A stretch of 64,000 nucleotides of DNA, from contig CAZIOT010000001.1 in NCBI GenBank assembly GCA_964540965.1, forward strand, positions 124,001-188,000, given 5' to 3'. The position numbers and the translations under genes are program-made. Source of the DNA: JADYZU01 sp964540965. Its GTDB lineage: Bacteria > Pseudomonadota > Alphaproteobacteria > Rhodobacterales > Rhodobacteraceae. Below, one piece after another: positions 1 through 8,625 of this stretch. Positions within the stretch are counted from its first letter, which is position 1. Each line of letters starts with the position of its first letter. Below the pieces are notes generated by a model. It did not search any database, was not told the DNA's origin, and was given only the letters and a program-made list of their open reading frames with translations.

Positions 1-818
1 GGGGTGCGGATCGAAACCTCGCTAAACCTTGGATACGGGGAATGCTGGCTATGTTCACCCCCTCACGGGGTGCGGATCGAAACTTGCCGGCGAGAACCGC
101 CTTCACATCGCGGCCAGGTTCACCCCCTCACGGGGGTGCGGATCGAAACTCCCCCGTCCACTGGAACGCCGCCCATGCCCCGCGTTCACCCCCTCAGGGG
201 GTGCGGATCGAAACCAATTCGTCTGGCCGGACGATGCCGGCGATCCATGGTTCACCCCCTCACGGGGGTGCGGATCGAAACGTCACCTTGTCCAGCGCGA
301 TCTGTGCATCACCGGCGTTCACCCCCTCACGGGGGTGCGGATCGAAACAGCGCGTCGTGGCGCAAGGCAGTCGCCGCGGCCCGTTCACCCCCTCACGGGG
401 GTGCGGATCGAAACGGACGCGGCATTGGCGGTCGCGGCCGAGGTGACGAGTTCACCCCCTCACGGGGGTGCGGATCGAAACTGCCGTGGGCGCACCCGAC
501 CTCTTCCACGACCGCCGTTCACCCCCTCACGGGGTGCGGATCGAAACAATCGGTCCTATCAGGGGATTGCCGAACCTCGCGGGGGTTCACCCCCTCACGG
601 GGGTGCGGATCGAAATCGCCCCTACGAATTCAGGGTCGTGCGACGGGCGCAGGTTCACCCCCTCACGGGGGTGCGGATCGAAACACCCAGGCCGGCTACG
701 AGTTCGCCAGGCGCATGAAGTTCGCCCCCTCACGGGGGTGCCGATCGAAACAACCTGTCGGCCGCCTGCGTGCTCCAGGCGGGCAGGTTCACCCCCCTCA
801 CAAGCATCACATCGTAAC
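1..818 (+). CRISPR. CRISPR array, type I-C-like, trailer end
   Basis: The array has twelve complete or degenerate repeats plus a 17-base partial repeat at the window edge, separated by twelve unique spacers of 34-37 bases. The consensus repeat is 32 bases. It starts GTTCACCCCCTCAC, ends GGGGGTGCGGATCGAAAC, and folds as a C5/G5 stem around a TCAC loop, which resembles type I-C repeats. Repeats start at 53, 118, 184, 250, 317, 383, 450, 517, 585, 653, 720 and 787. The right-hand copies decay: 585 ends GAAAT, 720 has two substitutions, and 787-818 keeps only its left half. The GAAAC orientation and this decay put the leader, and probably the cas genes, to the left of the window. No cas gene is visible here. 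ORFs read through the array are not genes. Confidence 0.97.
787..818 (+). repeat. Degenerate terminal CRISPR repeat
   Basis: The first half matches the consensus apart from one extra C. The second half has lost the G-rich arm and reads AAGCATCACATCGTAAC, so the stem cannot form. Loss of the last repeat is usual at the trailer end of an array and fixes the array direction. Confidence 0.85.
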
Positions 819-874
819 AGCCGCCGAGCAGACCGCGCTGCGGGCGGGTCGTTGTCCCATCGCATCCGCCGCCC

Positions 875-1600
875 CTAATCCGACCGCCGGATCGCCGCCA
901 CCAGCCTCTCGCGGGCTGCGGGCAGGGGGCGTCCGCCCTGTGCTGCCAGCAGGCGGTGTTCCAGGAACCAGCCGGTGGTGCCCAGCGCGGCGGCGATGTC
1001 GGGGCCGGTGGCGCTGCCTTCGCCGCGCAGCACGGGTGGCAGCGGCAGAAGGCGGTCGGCCCAGTCGCCGGCGCCGGCGCGGCTGACCGCACGGCCCGAC
1101 CGCGGCGAGACATAGGCCAGCCCCTCGGTCGCGCCGGTCACGGCGCACAGGCTGAGGTCGAGGCCGAAGCCCAGTTCCTCGAGAAGCGTTAGTTCCCACT
1201 GCAGATAGCCAAGCGGCCAGAGGCCGGGTTGCCCGGCCAGGTCAAGCAGCGCCGCGGTGCGGTCGTGAAAGGCGGCATGGGGATCGCGCTCGGGCAGGAC
1301 CAGCGACAGCAGCGCCGTCACCGCCGACAGGCCGGCCACGGTCAGCCGGGTTTCCATCGCCGCGGCACGCGATCGCAGCGGCTCGACCGTATAGGCGCCA
1401 AGGTGATCCTCGATCCGCGCCTTCCAGGTCACGTCGACCTGCGATCCGGGTTGCAGCACCGGCCCCAGCCGCCGCCCGCTGCCGCCCCGCACCACCCCGG
1501 CATGGCGGCCATGCGCGCGGGTGAACAGGTCGGCGATGACCGATGTTTCGCCATGTGGCCGCACGACCAGAACGATGCCCTCGTCGCGCCATTCGATCAT
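875..1600 (-). CDS. recO: DNA repair protein RecO
   Basis: This 241-residue protein starts MIEWRDEGIVLVVRPHGETS, the conserved RecO opening, and continues with the N-terminal OB-fold segment (ADLFTRAHGRHAGVVRGG) and a helical C-terminal region. RecO works with RecR and RecF to load RecA on SSB-coated single-stranded DNA in gap repair and anneals complementary strands. Its length is normal for the family. It is followed on the minus strand by the CRISPR trailer, about 56 bases away. mlaC ends 15 bases upstream of its start, so co-transcription is possible. In many Rhodobacterales recO sits next to era and DUF1491; here those genes are about 54 kb away. Confidence 0.93.
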   Translation of the reverse strand: MIEWRDEGIVLVVRPHGETSVIADLFTRAHGRHAGVVRGGSGRRLGPVLQPGSQVDVTWKARIEDHLGAYTVEPLRSRAAAMETRLTVAGLSAVTALLSLVLPERDPHAAFHDRTAALLDLAGQPGLWPLGYLQWELTLLEELGFGLDLSLCAVTGATEGLAYVSPRSGRAVSRAGAGDWADRLLPLPPVLRGEGSATGPDIAAALGTTGWFLEHRLLAAQGGRPLPAARERLVAAIRRSD

Positions 1601-1615
1601 GCGGTCCCCGCAGGG

Positions 1616-2212
1616 TCAGAGATTGGGCAGGTCGGCGATCAGCCGGTCCAGATCGCGGCCGCGCTGGTCGAGCATCGCCTGAACCTCGGTCCGTTCCGAG
1701 AGGAGCATGTTCACCCCCTCGATGATGATGTTGAAGAAGGCGATCCGCCCGGAACGGTCCGACACATGCCAGTCGACGCGGAACGGCGCCCTGCCTTGCA
1801 GGATGGCGGTCGTCTCGACCTCGATCCCGTTCGGCACCTCGCGCGCCTCGGCCAGTTCGATGCGGCCGCCGATGAATTCGCGGAAGCGGCGGCCGTATTT
1901 GCGGGCGATATAGACGCGGAAGGCGGCGGTGAAGGCGTCAAGCTGGCCGGCGCTGGCCGCCCGCGCATCCGAGCCGAGCGCATAGCGTGCGATGGTCGGC
2001 ACATCGGCGAAACGGTCGAAGATGCCGGCGAAATCCTGGATCATCACCTCTTCGCTTGCGCCCGAGGCGATGACGCGGTTCACCTCGGCCACCAGCCCCT
2101 CGACATGGGCGCGGGCCTGATCGAGCGACAGGGCCTGAACGGGCAGGGCGGTCATGGTGGCTGCCGCGGCGCTGGCAAGAAGGAAGGCGCGACGGGACAG
2201 GGGCAGGGTCAT
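1616..2212 (-). CDS. mlaC: MlaC/Ttg2D-type phospholipid-binding periplasmic protein
   Basis: This 198-residue exported protein starts MTLPLSRRAFLLASAAAATM, with a twin-arginine-like SRRAFL motif, a hydrophobic stretch and an Ala-X-Ala-type end near residue 27. The mature part has the MlaC family pattern (FRVYIARKYGRRFREFIGG, then FFNIIIEGVNMLLSERTEVQ near the C-terminus). MlaC shuttles phospholipids between the outer-membrane MlaA complex and the inner-membrane MlaFEDB transporter to keep outer-membrane lipid asymmetry. Its start overlaps the mlaA stop by four bases (ATGA), so the two are translationally coupled. No mlaD, mlaE or mlaF is in the window. Confidence 0.88.
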   Translation of the reverse strand: MTLPLSRRAFLLASAAAATMTALPVQALSLDQARAHVEGLVAEVNRVIASGASEEVMIQDFAGIFDRFADVPTIARYALGSDARAASAGQLDAFTAAFRVYIARKYGRRFREFIGGRIELAEAREVPNGIEVETTAILQGRAPFRVDWHVSDRSGRIAFFNIIIEGVNMLLSERTEVQAMLDQRGRDLDRLIADLPNL

Positions 2213-2994
2213 TGGCTGGCCTCGTAGGGGTCGATATAGATCTCGTCCGCGGCAGAACCGTCGGCATAGGGGTCGAGATACCCGCCCTGACCGCTTTCGC
2301 CCAGTTCGAACCTGCGGTTCTGCAGGTAAAGAAGCCGTGTCTGGGCATAGCTGTCGGCGCTTTCATACAGGACCGAATCGACGGTGCCGCCGAACGTCCC
2401 GCGGTCGATGACCTGTTCGGCCACCCAGGCGCCGATGTCGTAGCGGTCCATCGCGCCGTTGCCCAGGCGGTTCAGCCCGACTTCGCCAAGCGGATCAAGC
2501 GCGAAATCGACGATGGTGCCGACGGCATCGCGCTCGGTCGAGGGGCCAAGCAGCGGCAGTTCGACATAGGCGCCCTCGGGCACGCCCCAGACGGCAAGGG
2601 TCTGGCCGAAATCGGTCTCGACCTCGGTCAGGCCTATGGCGCCGGCGGGGTCGGCAAGGCCAAGCACGCCCACCGTCGAATTGATGATGAAGCGCATGGT
2701 GTTCTGCACGGCGCCGCCCACGTCACCCTGCAGGACGTTGTTCAGCACCATGCCCGGCAGGTCGGCATTGTTCGAGAAGTTGACGACCGGAATCCGGATC
2801 GCCTCGGGCAGGGCGGCGGCGGCCTGACCGGCGGGGCGCAGGATCGCGCGGTCCACATCCTTGTTGAACTGATGCACCGCCCGGTTGGTCGCCTCGAACG
2901 GGTCGTTCATGCCGCCGTCGGGCGGCGCGGGGGTGCAGGCGGCCAGTGCCAAAAGGGTGACTGCGGCCAAATGGCCATGGACAAGAGGCTTCAC
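2209..2994 (-). CDS. mlaA: MlaA (VacJ) family outer-membrane lipoprotein
   Basis: MlaA removes misplaced phospholipids from the outer leaflet of the outer membrane and hands them to MlaC. The body shows the VacJ signature DPFEATNRAVHQFNKDVD, then NFSNNADLPGMVLNNVLQGD and GLTEVETDFGQTLAVWGVPEGAY. A GTG start at 2994 is chosen because AGGA lies six bases upstream and the resulting N-terminus, VKPLVHGHLAAVTLLALAAC, is a short lipoprotein signal peptide with an LAAC lipobox, giving 261 residues. An upstream ATG at 3078 would add 28 residues ahead of the signal peptide and looks unlikely. It is coupled to mlaC. Confidence 0.88.
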   Translation of the reverse strand: MKPLVHGHLAAVTLLALAACTPAPPDGGMNDPFEATNRAVHQFNKDVDRAILRPAGQAAAALPEAIRIPVVNFSNNADLPGMVLNNVLQGDVGGAVQNTMRFIINSTVGVLGLADPAGAIGLTEVETDFGQTLAVWGVPEGAYVELPLLGPSTERDAVGTIVDFALDPLGEVGLNRLGNGAMDRYDIGAWVAEQVIDRGTFGGTVDSVLYESADSYAQTRLLYLQNRRFELGESGQGGYLDPYADGSAADEIYIDPYEASQ

Positions 2995-3158
2995 CGGTTT
3001 TCCTGTCTTGCTTCGGGCTTCGCGGTTCCCATAAAACGCGTCATTGGTCGGAGAGAACGATTTCGCAATTCCAGTCATGGCATTCCGGTATCCGACAGAA
3101 CAGCGCGATCATGCCACAGCGGCAGGACCGATAACAGGCGCGAGGCGGAAAGACGCTC

Positions 3159-4904
3159 ATGGCAGTTGATCCACGACAGATCGGTGCGGCCGAATTGGTG
3201 GCCGCCCGCAGGAAAAACCGGGGCCTGTTCTGGGCCGTGGGTATTTTCAGCCTTTTCGTCAACATGTTGATGTTGACCGGCCCGCTCTACATGATGAACG
3301 TCTATGACCGGGTGCTTGGCTCGCGCTCGGTCGCGACCCTGGTCGCGCTGTCGGTGCTGGTCGCGTTCCTGTTCGCGATGATGGGCCTTCTCGACAATGT
3401 GCGGGCGCGGGTCATGTCGCGGGTCGGGGCGCGGTTCCAGGCGGCGCTGGACGAGCGGGTGTTTTCGGCCATGGTGCGCGGCACCGGCCAGGCCAGCACC
3501 GCGCGCGAGGCCGCAAGCGGCCTGCGCGACCTTGAATCGGTGCAAAAGCTGTTCACGTCTCCGGCATTCATGTCGCTGTTCGACCTGCCCTTCGCGCCGA
3601 TCTTCTTTGTCGGGATCTTCATCTTCCATCCGTGGATGGGCTATCTCGCACTCGCCAGTGCGGTGATCCTCATCATCCTGGCGCTGGCCAACCAGGCCAG
3701 TTCGCGCAAACCGCTGGAGACCGCCAATGCCGCGGTGATCCAGGCGGAAATGCAGGGCAGCCAGATCAGGACCGAGGCCGAGACGATCCAGTCGCTCGGG
3801 ATGCGGCAGGCGGCGTTCAGCCGTTGGCAGATCGCCCGTGGCCGCTCGCTTCAGGCGACGGTGGCGGCGTCCGATGTGACCGGCGGCTATGGCTCTCTCA
3901 TCCGGGCGTTCCGGCTGTTCGTGCAATCGGCGATGCTGGGGCTGGGCGCCTATCTCGCGCTTGAAGGGGTGATGAGCGCCGGCGCGATGATCGCCGGGTC
4001 GATCCTGCTGGGCCGGGCGCTGGCGCCGTTCGAACAGATCGTGGGCCAGTGGGCGATGTTCCAGCGCGCCCGCGAAGGCTGGCGCAACCTGTCGCTGCTA
4101 CTGGGAGAGATCCGCCCCGAACAGCCGCGCACCACGCTGCCGCGGCCCAAGGCGAACCTCGATGTCGAACAGGTCACGGTCGTGCCGCCGGGCGAACAGG
4201 TGCCGGTGCTGCGGGCGCTGTCCTTTTCGGTGCGGCCGGGGCAGGCGGTGGGGGTTGTCGGCATCTCGGGCGCCGGCAAATCGACGCTGGCCCGCGCGCT
4301 GACCGGGCTGTGGCGGCCGATGTCGGGCAAGATCCGGCTCGATGGCGCCGCGCTTGACCAATACGACCCCGACACGCTGGGCCGGCTGGTCGGCTATCTG
4401 CCGCAGCGGGTCACGCTTTTCGACGGAACGATCAAGGACAACATCGCCCGCATGTCGCCCACCCCCGACGATGCCGAGGTGGTGCGCGCCGCGCAGGCGG
4501 CGGCCGCGCATGACATGATCCTGCGCCTGCCCGAAGGCTATGACACCCGCGTGTCCGCCGCCGGCGGCCGGTTGTCCGGCGGGCAGATCCAGCGCATCGG
4601 CCTGGCGCGGGCGCTGTATGGCGATCCGGTGTTCATCGTGCTCGACGAGCCGAACTCGAACCTCGACAACGACGGGTCGGTGGCCCTGAACAACGCGATC
4701 AAGAACCTCAAGGCGGCCGGCAAATGCGTGCTGATCATGGCGCACCGTCCTGCCGCGATCCAGGAATGCGACGTGCTTCTGGTGATCGAGAACGGCATGC
4801 GCCGCGCCTTTGGCCCCAAGGATGACGTGCTGAAGGAAATCATGCAGAACTCCAAGACCATCCAGCAGGCGGCGCAGGCCGGACAGACCGGAGGCGTGTC
4901 ATGA
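3159..4904 (+). CDS. Type I secretion system permease/ATPase (PrtD/HlyB class)
   Basis: This 581-residue fused ABC exporter has an N-terminal membrane domain (helices around residues 25-75, 135-180 and 245-280) and a C-terminal ATPase. The ATPase has Walker A GISGAGKST, signature LSGGQIQR, Walker B FIVLDEP and the switch histidine in IMAHRP. It lacks an N-terminal C39 peptidase domain, which fits the PrtD/RsaD branch exporting RTX or S-layer-type proteins with C-terminal signals. The next gene starts within its stop (ATGA at 4901) and encodes the membrane-fusion partner. No RTX substrate and no TolC-like outer-membrane protein is encoded nearby, so the cargo is unknown. Confidence 0.92.
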   Translation: MAVDPRQIGAAELVAARRKNRGLFWAVGIFSLFVNMLMLTGPLYMMNVYDRVLGSRSVATLVALSVLVAFLFAMMGLLDNVRARVMSRVGARFQAALDERVFSAMVRGTGQASTAREAASGLRDLESVQKLFTSPAFMSLFDLPFAPIFFVGIFIFHPWMGYLALASAVILIILALANQASSRKPLETANAAVIQAEMQGSQIRTEAETIQSLGMRQAAFSRWQIARGRSLQATVAASDVTGGYGSLIRAFRLFVQSAMLGLGAYLALEGVMSAGAMIAGSILLGRALAPFEQIVGQWAMFQRAREGWRNLSLLLGEIRPEQPRTTLPRPKANLDVEQVTVVPPGEQVPVLRALSFSVRPGQAVGVVGISGAGKSTLARALTGLWRPMSGKIRLDGAALDQYDPDTLGRLVGYLPQRVTLFDGTIKDNIARMSPTPDDAEVVRAAQAAAAHDMILRLPEGYDTRVSAAGGRLSGGQIQRIGLARALYGDPVFIVLDEPNSNLDNDGSVALNNAIKNLKAAGKCVLIMAHRPAAIQECDVLLVIENGMRRAFGPKDDVLKEIMQNSKTIQQAAQAGQTGGVS

Positions 4905-6208
4905 GCGCGGATCCCAAGGCAAGCGGCTGGTCGGCGCGTGGCCCGCTCTGGGCCGGGCTTTTTGCGCTGCTGCTGCTGGTCGGCGGCTTTGGCGTCTGGG
5001 CCAGCTTTGCCGAATTGCAGGGCGCGGTCATCTCCACCGGCCAGATCGAGGTCGAGCAGAACCGCCAGGTCGTGCAGCACCCCGACGGCGGCGTGGTTGC
5101 GGAAATCCTGGTGAAGGAAGGCGATACCGTCGAACCGGGGCAGCTTCTGATCCGGCTGGATCCCGAGGATCTGCAATCCGAGCTTGCGGTGATCGAAGGC
5201 CAGCTTCTGGAAGTGCTGGCCCGCCGCGCCCGGTTCGAGGCCGAACGCGACGATGCCACCTCTCTGTCCTTTGCCGCGCTTCTGACCGAAACGCAGAACC
5301 CGGTCGCGCCAGAGCTGATGGACGGGCAGGAACGCCTGTTCTCGGCCCGCGTGGATTCCGAAGCGCAGGAAGTCGAACAGCTTAACCGCCGGCGCGAGCA
5401 GATCGCCGACCAGATCGACGGGATCCGCGCCCAGCAGGACGCGACCGACGAACAGATCGGCTTTATCGAACAGGAACTTGCCGACCAGCAAAGTCTGCTT
5501 GACCGTGGGCTGGCCCAGGCGGCGCGCGTGCTGGCGCTGCAACGCGAAAAGGCCGATCTCGAAGGGCAGCGCGGAGAGCTGATCGCCGGACAGGCGCAGG
5601 CCGAAGGCCGCATCACCGAGATCGACATCGAAATCCTGCGCATCGCCACCACCCGCCGGGAAGAGGCGATCACCCGCCTGCGCGACCTGCAGTTCAACGA
5701 GATCGAACTGTCGGAAAACCGTCGCCAGCTTCTGTCGCGGCTTGACCGGCTGGACATCCGCGCCCCGGTTGCCGGGGTCATCTACGGCATGCAGGTCTTT
5801 GCCCAGCGCTCGGTGATCCGGCCGGCCGATCCGGTGCTGTACATCGTGCCGCAAGACCGGCCGCTGGTCATCACCGCGCAGATCCTGCCGATCCACATCG
5901 ACCAGATCACCGTCGGGCAAGAGGTCGCGCTGCGGTTCTCGGCCTTCGACCAGCGCCGCACGCCGGAACTTTTCGGCCATGTGGTGCAGGTCTCGGCCGA
6001 CGCCTTTACCGACCAGCAGTCGCGCGCCTCGTACTACCGCGCCGAAATCGCGCTCAACGACGGCGAGATCGACCGCCTTCCCGAGGGCATGACCCTGATC
6101 CCCGGCATGCCGGTCGAGGCGTTTTTCGGTACCGATGCGCGGACACCGATGGAATACCTGCTGAAACCCTTCATGGACTATTTCACCAAGGCGTTCCGCG
6201 AAAACTGA
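4901..6208 (+). CDS. HlyD/PrtE family type I secretion periplasmic adaptor
   Basis: This 435-residue protein has one N-terminal membrane helix (about residues 15-38, LWAGLFALLLLVGGFGVWA). A biotinyl-lipoyl-like segment follows (HPDGGVVAEILVKEGDTVEPGQLL). Then comes a long Glu/Arg/Gln-rich region of about 190 residues expected to form the coiled-coil hairpin that meets TolC, and a beta-barrel domain starting IRAPVAGVIYG. Together with the preceding ABC protein it forms the inner-membrane part of a type I secretion machine. The two genes overlap by four bases. Confidence 0.92.
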   Translation: MSADPKASGWSARGPLWAGLFALLLLVGGFGVWASFAELQGAVISTGQIEVEQNRQVVQHPDGGVVAEILVKEGDTVEPGQLLIRLDPEDLQSELAVIEGQLLEVLARRARFEAERDDATSLSFAALLTETQNPVAPELMDGQERLFSARVDSEAQEVEQLNRRREQIADQIDGIRAQQDATDEQIGFIEQELADQQSLLDRGLAQAARVLALQREKADLEGQRGELIAGQAQAEGRITEIDIEILRIATTRREEAITRLRDLQFNEIELSENRRQLLSRLDRLDIRAPVAGVIYGMQVFAQRSVIRPADPVLYIVPQDRPLVITAQILPIHIDQITVGQEVALRFSAFDQRRTPELFGHVVQVSADAFTDQQSRASYYRAEIALNDGEIDRLPEGMTLIPGMPVEAFFGTDARTPMEYLLKPFMDYFTKAFREN

Positions 6209-6232
6209 TCGCAGACAGGACGGAGGACGGCC

Positions 6233-6697
6233 ATGGCCGGAAGGATCGAAGCGAAACTGGCGGAACTGGGCATCGTGCTGCCGCAGGTGGTGGCGCCGGT
6301 GGCGAATTATGTGCCCTTCGTGCGGACGGGCGATCTGGTCCATGTCTCGGGCCAGATCTCCAACGGCCCGGATGGGTTCATCACCGGGCGGCTGGGCGCC
6401 GGCATGACGGTCGAGGCCGGCGCCGCCGCGGCGCGCGCCTGCGGTCTGGGCCTGATCGCCCAGATCCGCGCGGCGCTTGACGGCGATCTGGACCGGGTGG
6501 TGCGGGTGGTCAAACTCGTGGCCTTCGTCAACTCGGCGCCCGATTTCACCGACCATGCCAAGGTGGTGAACGGCGCGTCCGACCTGATGGTGGCGGTGTT
6601 CGGCGATGCCGGGCGCCATGCCCGATCCTCGGTCGGGGTCGCGGCGCTGCCGCTGGGTGTCGCGGTCGAGATCGAAGGCATCTTCGAGGTCGCCTGA
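6233..6697 (+). CDS. RidA/YjgF family protein
   Basis: This 154-residue protein has the RidA fold pattern: VPFVRTGDLVHVSGQIS, then a helix region AARACGLGLIAQIRAAL, then VVRVVKLVAFVNSAPDF and the C-terminal ARSSVGVAALPLGVAVEIEG. Archetypal RidA hydrolyses reactive enamine/imine intermediates from PLP enzymes. This sequence is of the longer YjgH-like subgroup, whose substrates are less clear. The catalytic-type Arg in ARSSVGVAALP is present. Its stop overlaps the next start by one base (TGATG), so it is probably coupled to the phosphodiesterase gene. Confidence 0.87.
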   Translation: MAGRIEAKLAELGIVLPQVVAPVANYVPFVRTGDLVHVSGQISNGPDGFITGRLGAGMTVEAGAAAARACGLGLIAQIRAALDGDLDRVVRVVKLVAFVNSAPDFTDHAKVVNGASDLMVAVFGDAGRHARSSVGVAALPLGVAVEIEGIFEVA

Positions 6698-7452
6698 TGA
6701 CGCCCGTCCCGCTGCCCCGCGCCTTTCTGGACCGCCCGATTGCCCACCGCGGCCTGCACGGGCCGGGGGTGCCGGAAAACAGCCTGGCCGCCGCGCGGGC
6801 GGCGATTGCCGGCGGCTATGGCATCGAACTTGACGTCCAGCCCTCGGCCGATGGCGTGGCGATGGTGTTCCACGACTATACGCTTGACCGGATGACGGCA
6901 GCCAAGGGGCCGGTGTCGGCCCGCACCGCCGCGCAGCTTGAGGCCATCGCCCTGAACGGCGGGACCGAGGGCATACCCACGCTGGCCGCCTTTCTGGCGC
7001 TGGTCGCCGGCCGGGTGCCGGTGCTGGTCGAGGTGAAATCGCAGGACGAATTCACCGGCGAGAATACCGGACGGCTGGAACAGGCCGTCGCCCGCGACCT
7101 TGCCGGCTATGCCGGGCCGGTCGCGGTCATGTCGTTCAACCCGTTCTCGGTCGCCGCCATGGCCCGGCTGGCGCCCGATGTGCCGCGCGGCCTGACGACC
7201 TGGAGCTGGACCGAGGATCCCGACCATAGGGTCCCCGCCGCGCTTGAGGACCACCTGCGCACCATTCCCGACTACGCCCCCACGGCCAGCAGCTTCATCA
7301 GCCACGAAGCTGCCGACCTGGCCCGGCCGCGGGTTGCCGAACTCAAGGCGCAGGGCGCGGCGGTGCTGTGCTGGACCATCCGTTCGGCCCAGGCCGAGGC
7401 GGCGGCGCGTGAAATCGCCGACAATGTGACGTTCGAGGGCTATCCGGCGTGA
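6697..7452 (+). CDS. Glycerophosphodiester phosphodiesterase
   Basis: This 251-residue cytoplasmic GDPD-domain enzyme has the signature HRGLHGPGVPENS: His17-Arg18 and Glu27-Asn28, then Glu44/Asp46 in GIELDVQ and His59 in FHD. These are the metal and catalytic residues of the TIM-barrel fold that cleaves glycerophosphodiesters to glycerol-3-phosphate and an alcohol. There is no signal peptide. It sits in a run of small housekeeping genes (RidA, FemAB-like, GST) and is separate from the second GDPD gene at 27238-28068, which belongs to an importer cluster. Confidence 0.9.
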   Translation: MTPVPLPRAFLDRPIAHRGLHGPGVPENSLAAARAAIAGGYGIELDVQPSADGVAMVFHDYTLDRMTAAKGPVSARTAAQLEAIALNGGTEGIPTLAAFLALVAGRVPVLVEVKSQDEFTGENTGRLEQAVARDLAGYAGPVAVMSFNPFSVAAMARLAPDVPRGLTTWSWTEDPDHRVPAALEDHLRTIPDYAPTASSFISHEAADLARPRVAELKAQGAAVLCWTIRSAQAEAAAREIADNVTFEGYPA

Positions 7453-7455
7453 TCC

Positions 7456-8625
7456 ATGCCGCTTGAGATCGCCACCCATGCCCGGCTGGACGGGATCGGC
7501 CAGCCGGATTGGGATGCCTGCGCCAACCCCGGCGGCGGCCGGCCTGCCGATCCGTTCACCACCTTCCGCTTCCTCAAGGCGCTCGAGGACTCGGGCTCGG
7601 TCGGCGGGCGCAGCGGCTGGCAGCCGCATCACCTGTCGGTGAGCGACGCCGGGCAGGTCATCGCCGTGGCGCCGATGTATGCCAAGTCGCATTCGCAGGG
7701 CGAATACATCTTCGATTTCAACTGGGCCGAGGCCTGGGAACGCGCCGGTGGCCAGTATTACCCGAAACTGCAGATCGCGGCGCCCTTTACCCCGGTCACC
7801 GGCCGCCGCTTCCTGACCCGGCCGGGGCGGGAAGGCGACGGGACCGCCGCGCTGGTGCAGGGTGCGGTGCAGATCGCCGACCGCAACCGTCTGTCGTCGC
7901 TGCATGTCACCTTCTGCACCGGGGCCGAGGCCGAGGCCGGTGCCGCCCTGGGCCTGATGCCACGCACCAGCCAGCAATTTCATTGGACTGATGCCGGATA
8001 CGGCAGTTTCGACGGCTTCCTGTCGTCGCTGTCGTCGCGCAAACGCAAGATGATCCGCCGCGAACGCGAGATCGCACAGGGCTTTGGCGGCCATATCGTC
8101 GCCCTGACCGGCGATCAGATATTGCCGGCGCATTGGGATGCGTTCTGGACCTTCTATCAGGACACCGGCAGCCGCAAATGGGGGTCGCCTTATCTCACGC
8201 GCGCCTTCTTTGACCGGCTGCATGACACGATGCGCGACGATGTGCTGCTGGTGCTGGCGCTGCGCGACGGGCGGCCGGTGGCCGGGGCGCTGAACCTGAT
8301 CGGCCGCGACACCCTGTTCGGCCGCTACTGGGGCTGCACCGAACAGCACCCGTTCCTGCATTTCGAACTGTGCTATTATCAGGCCATCGACTGGGCGCTG
8401 GCCCATGGCCTGCGCCGGGTCGAGGCCGGGGCGCAGGGCGAACACAAGATCGCCCGCGGCTATCTGCCGGTGGCCTGCCATTCGCTGCACTGGATCGCGG
8501 AACCCGCCTTTCGCCGTGCCGTTGACCAGTATCTGCGCGCCGAACGCGCCGCCGTGGACGAAGAGATCGAGGTGCTGACCCAATACGGCCCCTTCCGCCG
8601 CGACCACAGAGAGGAACAGGAATGA
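7456..8625 (+). CDS. FemAB/GNAT-fold protein (DUF482, 'peptidogalycan biosynthesis' family)
   Basis: This 389-residue protein resembles the conserved proteobacterial family formerly DUF482, predicted to have two GNAT-like halves as in FemAB transferases. Visible family features are ADPFTTFRFLKALEDSGSVG near the N-terminus, SSLSSRKRKMIRREREIAQGFG in the middle, and HPFLHFELCYYQAIDWALAHGLRRVEAGAQGEHKIARGYLP near the C-terminus. The acceptor and donor are not known; a cell-envelope role is a database guess. It starts four bases after the GDPD stop and overlaps the GST gene by four bases. Confidence 0.8.
   Translation: MPLEIATHARLDGIGQPDWDACANPGGGRPADPFTTFRFLKALEDSGSVGGRSGWQPHHLSVSDAGQVIAVAPMYAKSHSQGEYIFDFNWAEAWERAGGQYYPKLQIAAPFTPVTGRRFLTRPGREGDGTAALVQGAVQIADRNRLSSLHVTFCTGAEAEAGAALGLMPRTSQQFHWTDAGYGSFDGFLSSLSSRKRKMIRREREIAQGFGGHIVALTGDQILPAHWDAFWTFYQDTGSRKWGSPYLTRAFFDRLHDTMRDDVLLVLALRDGRPVAGALNLIGRDTLFGRYWGCTEQHPFLHFELCYYQAIDWALAHGLRRVEAGAQGEHKIARGYLPVACHSLHWIAEPAFRRAVDQYLRAERAAVDEEIEVLTQYGPFRRDHREEQE

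Noticed and set aside
4..1113. Several overlapping open frames through the CRISPR array and its flank
   Set aside because: They consist of translated repeats (HPLTGVRIET, FTPSRGCGSK and similar) and unrelated spacer sequence; the periodic repeat explains them fully.
1709..1720. GTTCACCCCCTC inside mlaC, identical to the first 12 bases of the CRISPR repeat
   Set aside because: The match stops after 12 bases, no stem follows, and the bases are explained by the MlaC reading frame (EGVNM on the minus strand).
4538..6619. Long minus-strand open frame of 693 codons opposite the secretion genes
   Set aside because: It is antisense to well-supported HlyD and ABC genes, has a His/Arg/Gly-rich shadow composition and no family resemblance; GC-rich third positions create such frames.
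6307..8607. Minus-strand open frame of 766 codons opposite RidA, GDPD and the FemAB-like gene
   Set aside because: Shadow frame of the opposite strand's genes; no motif or ribosome site supports it.
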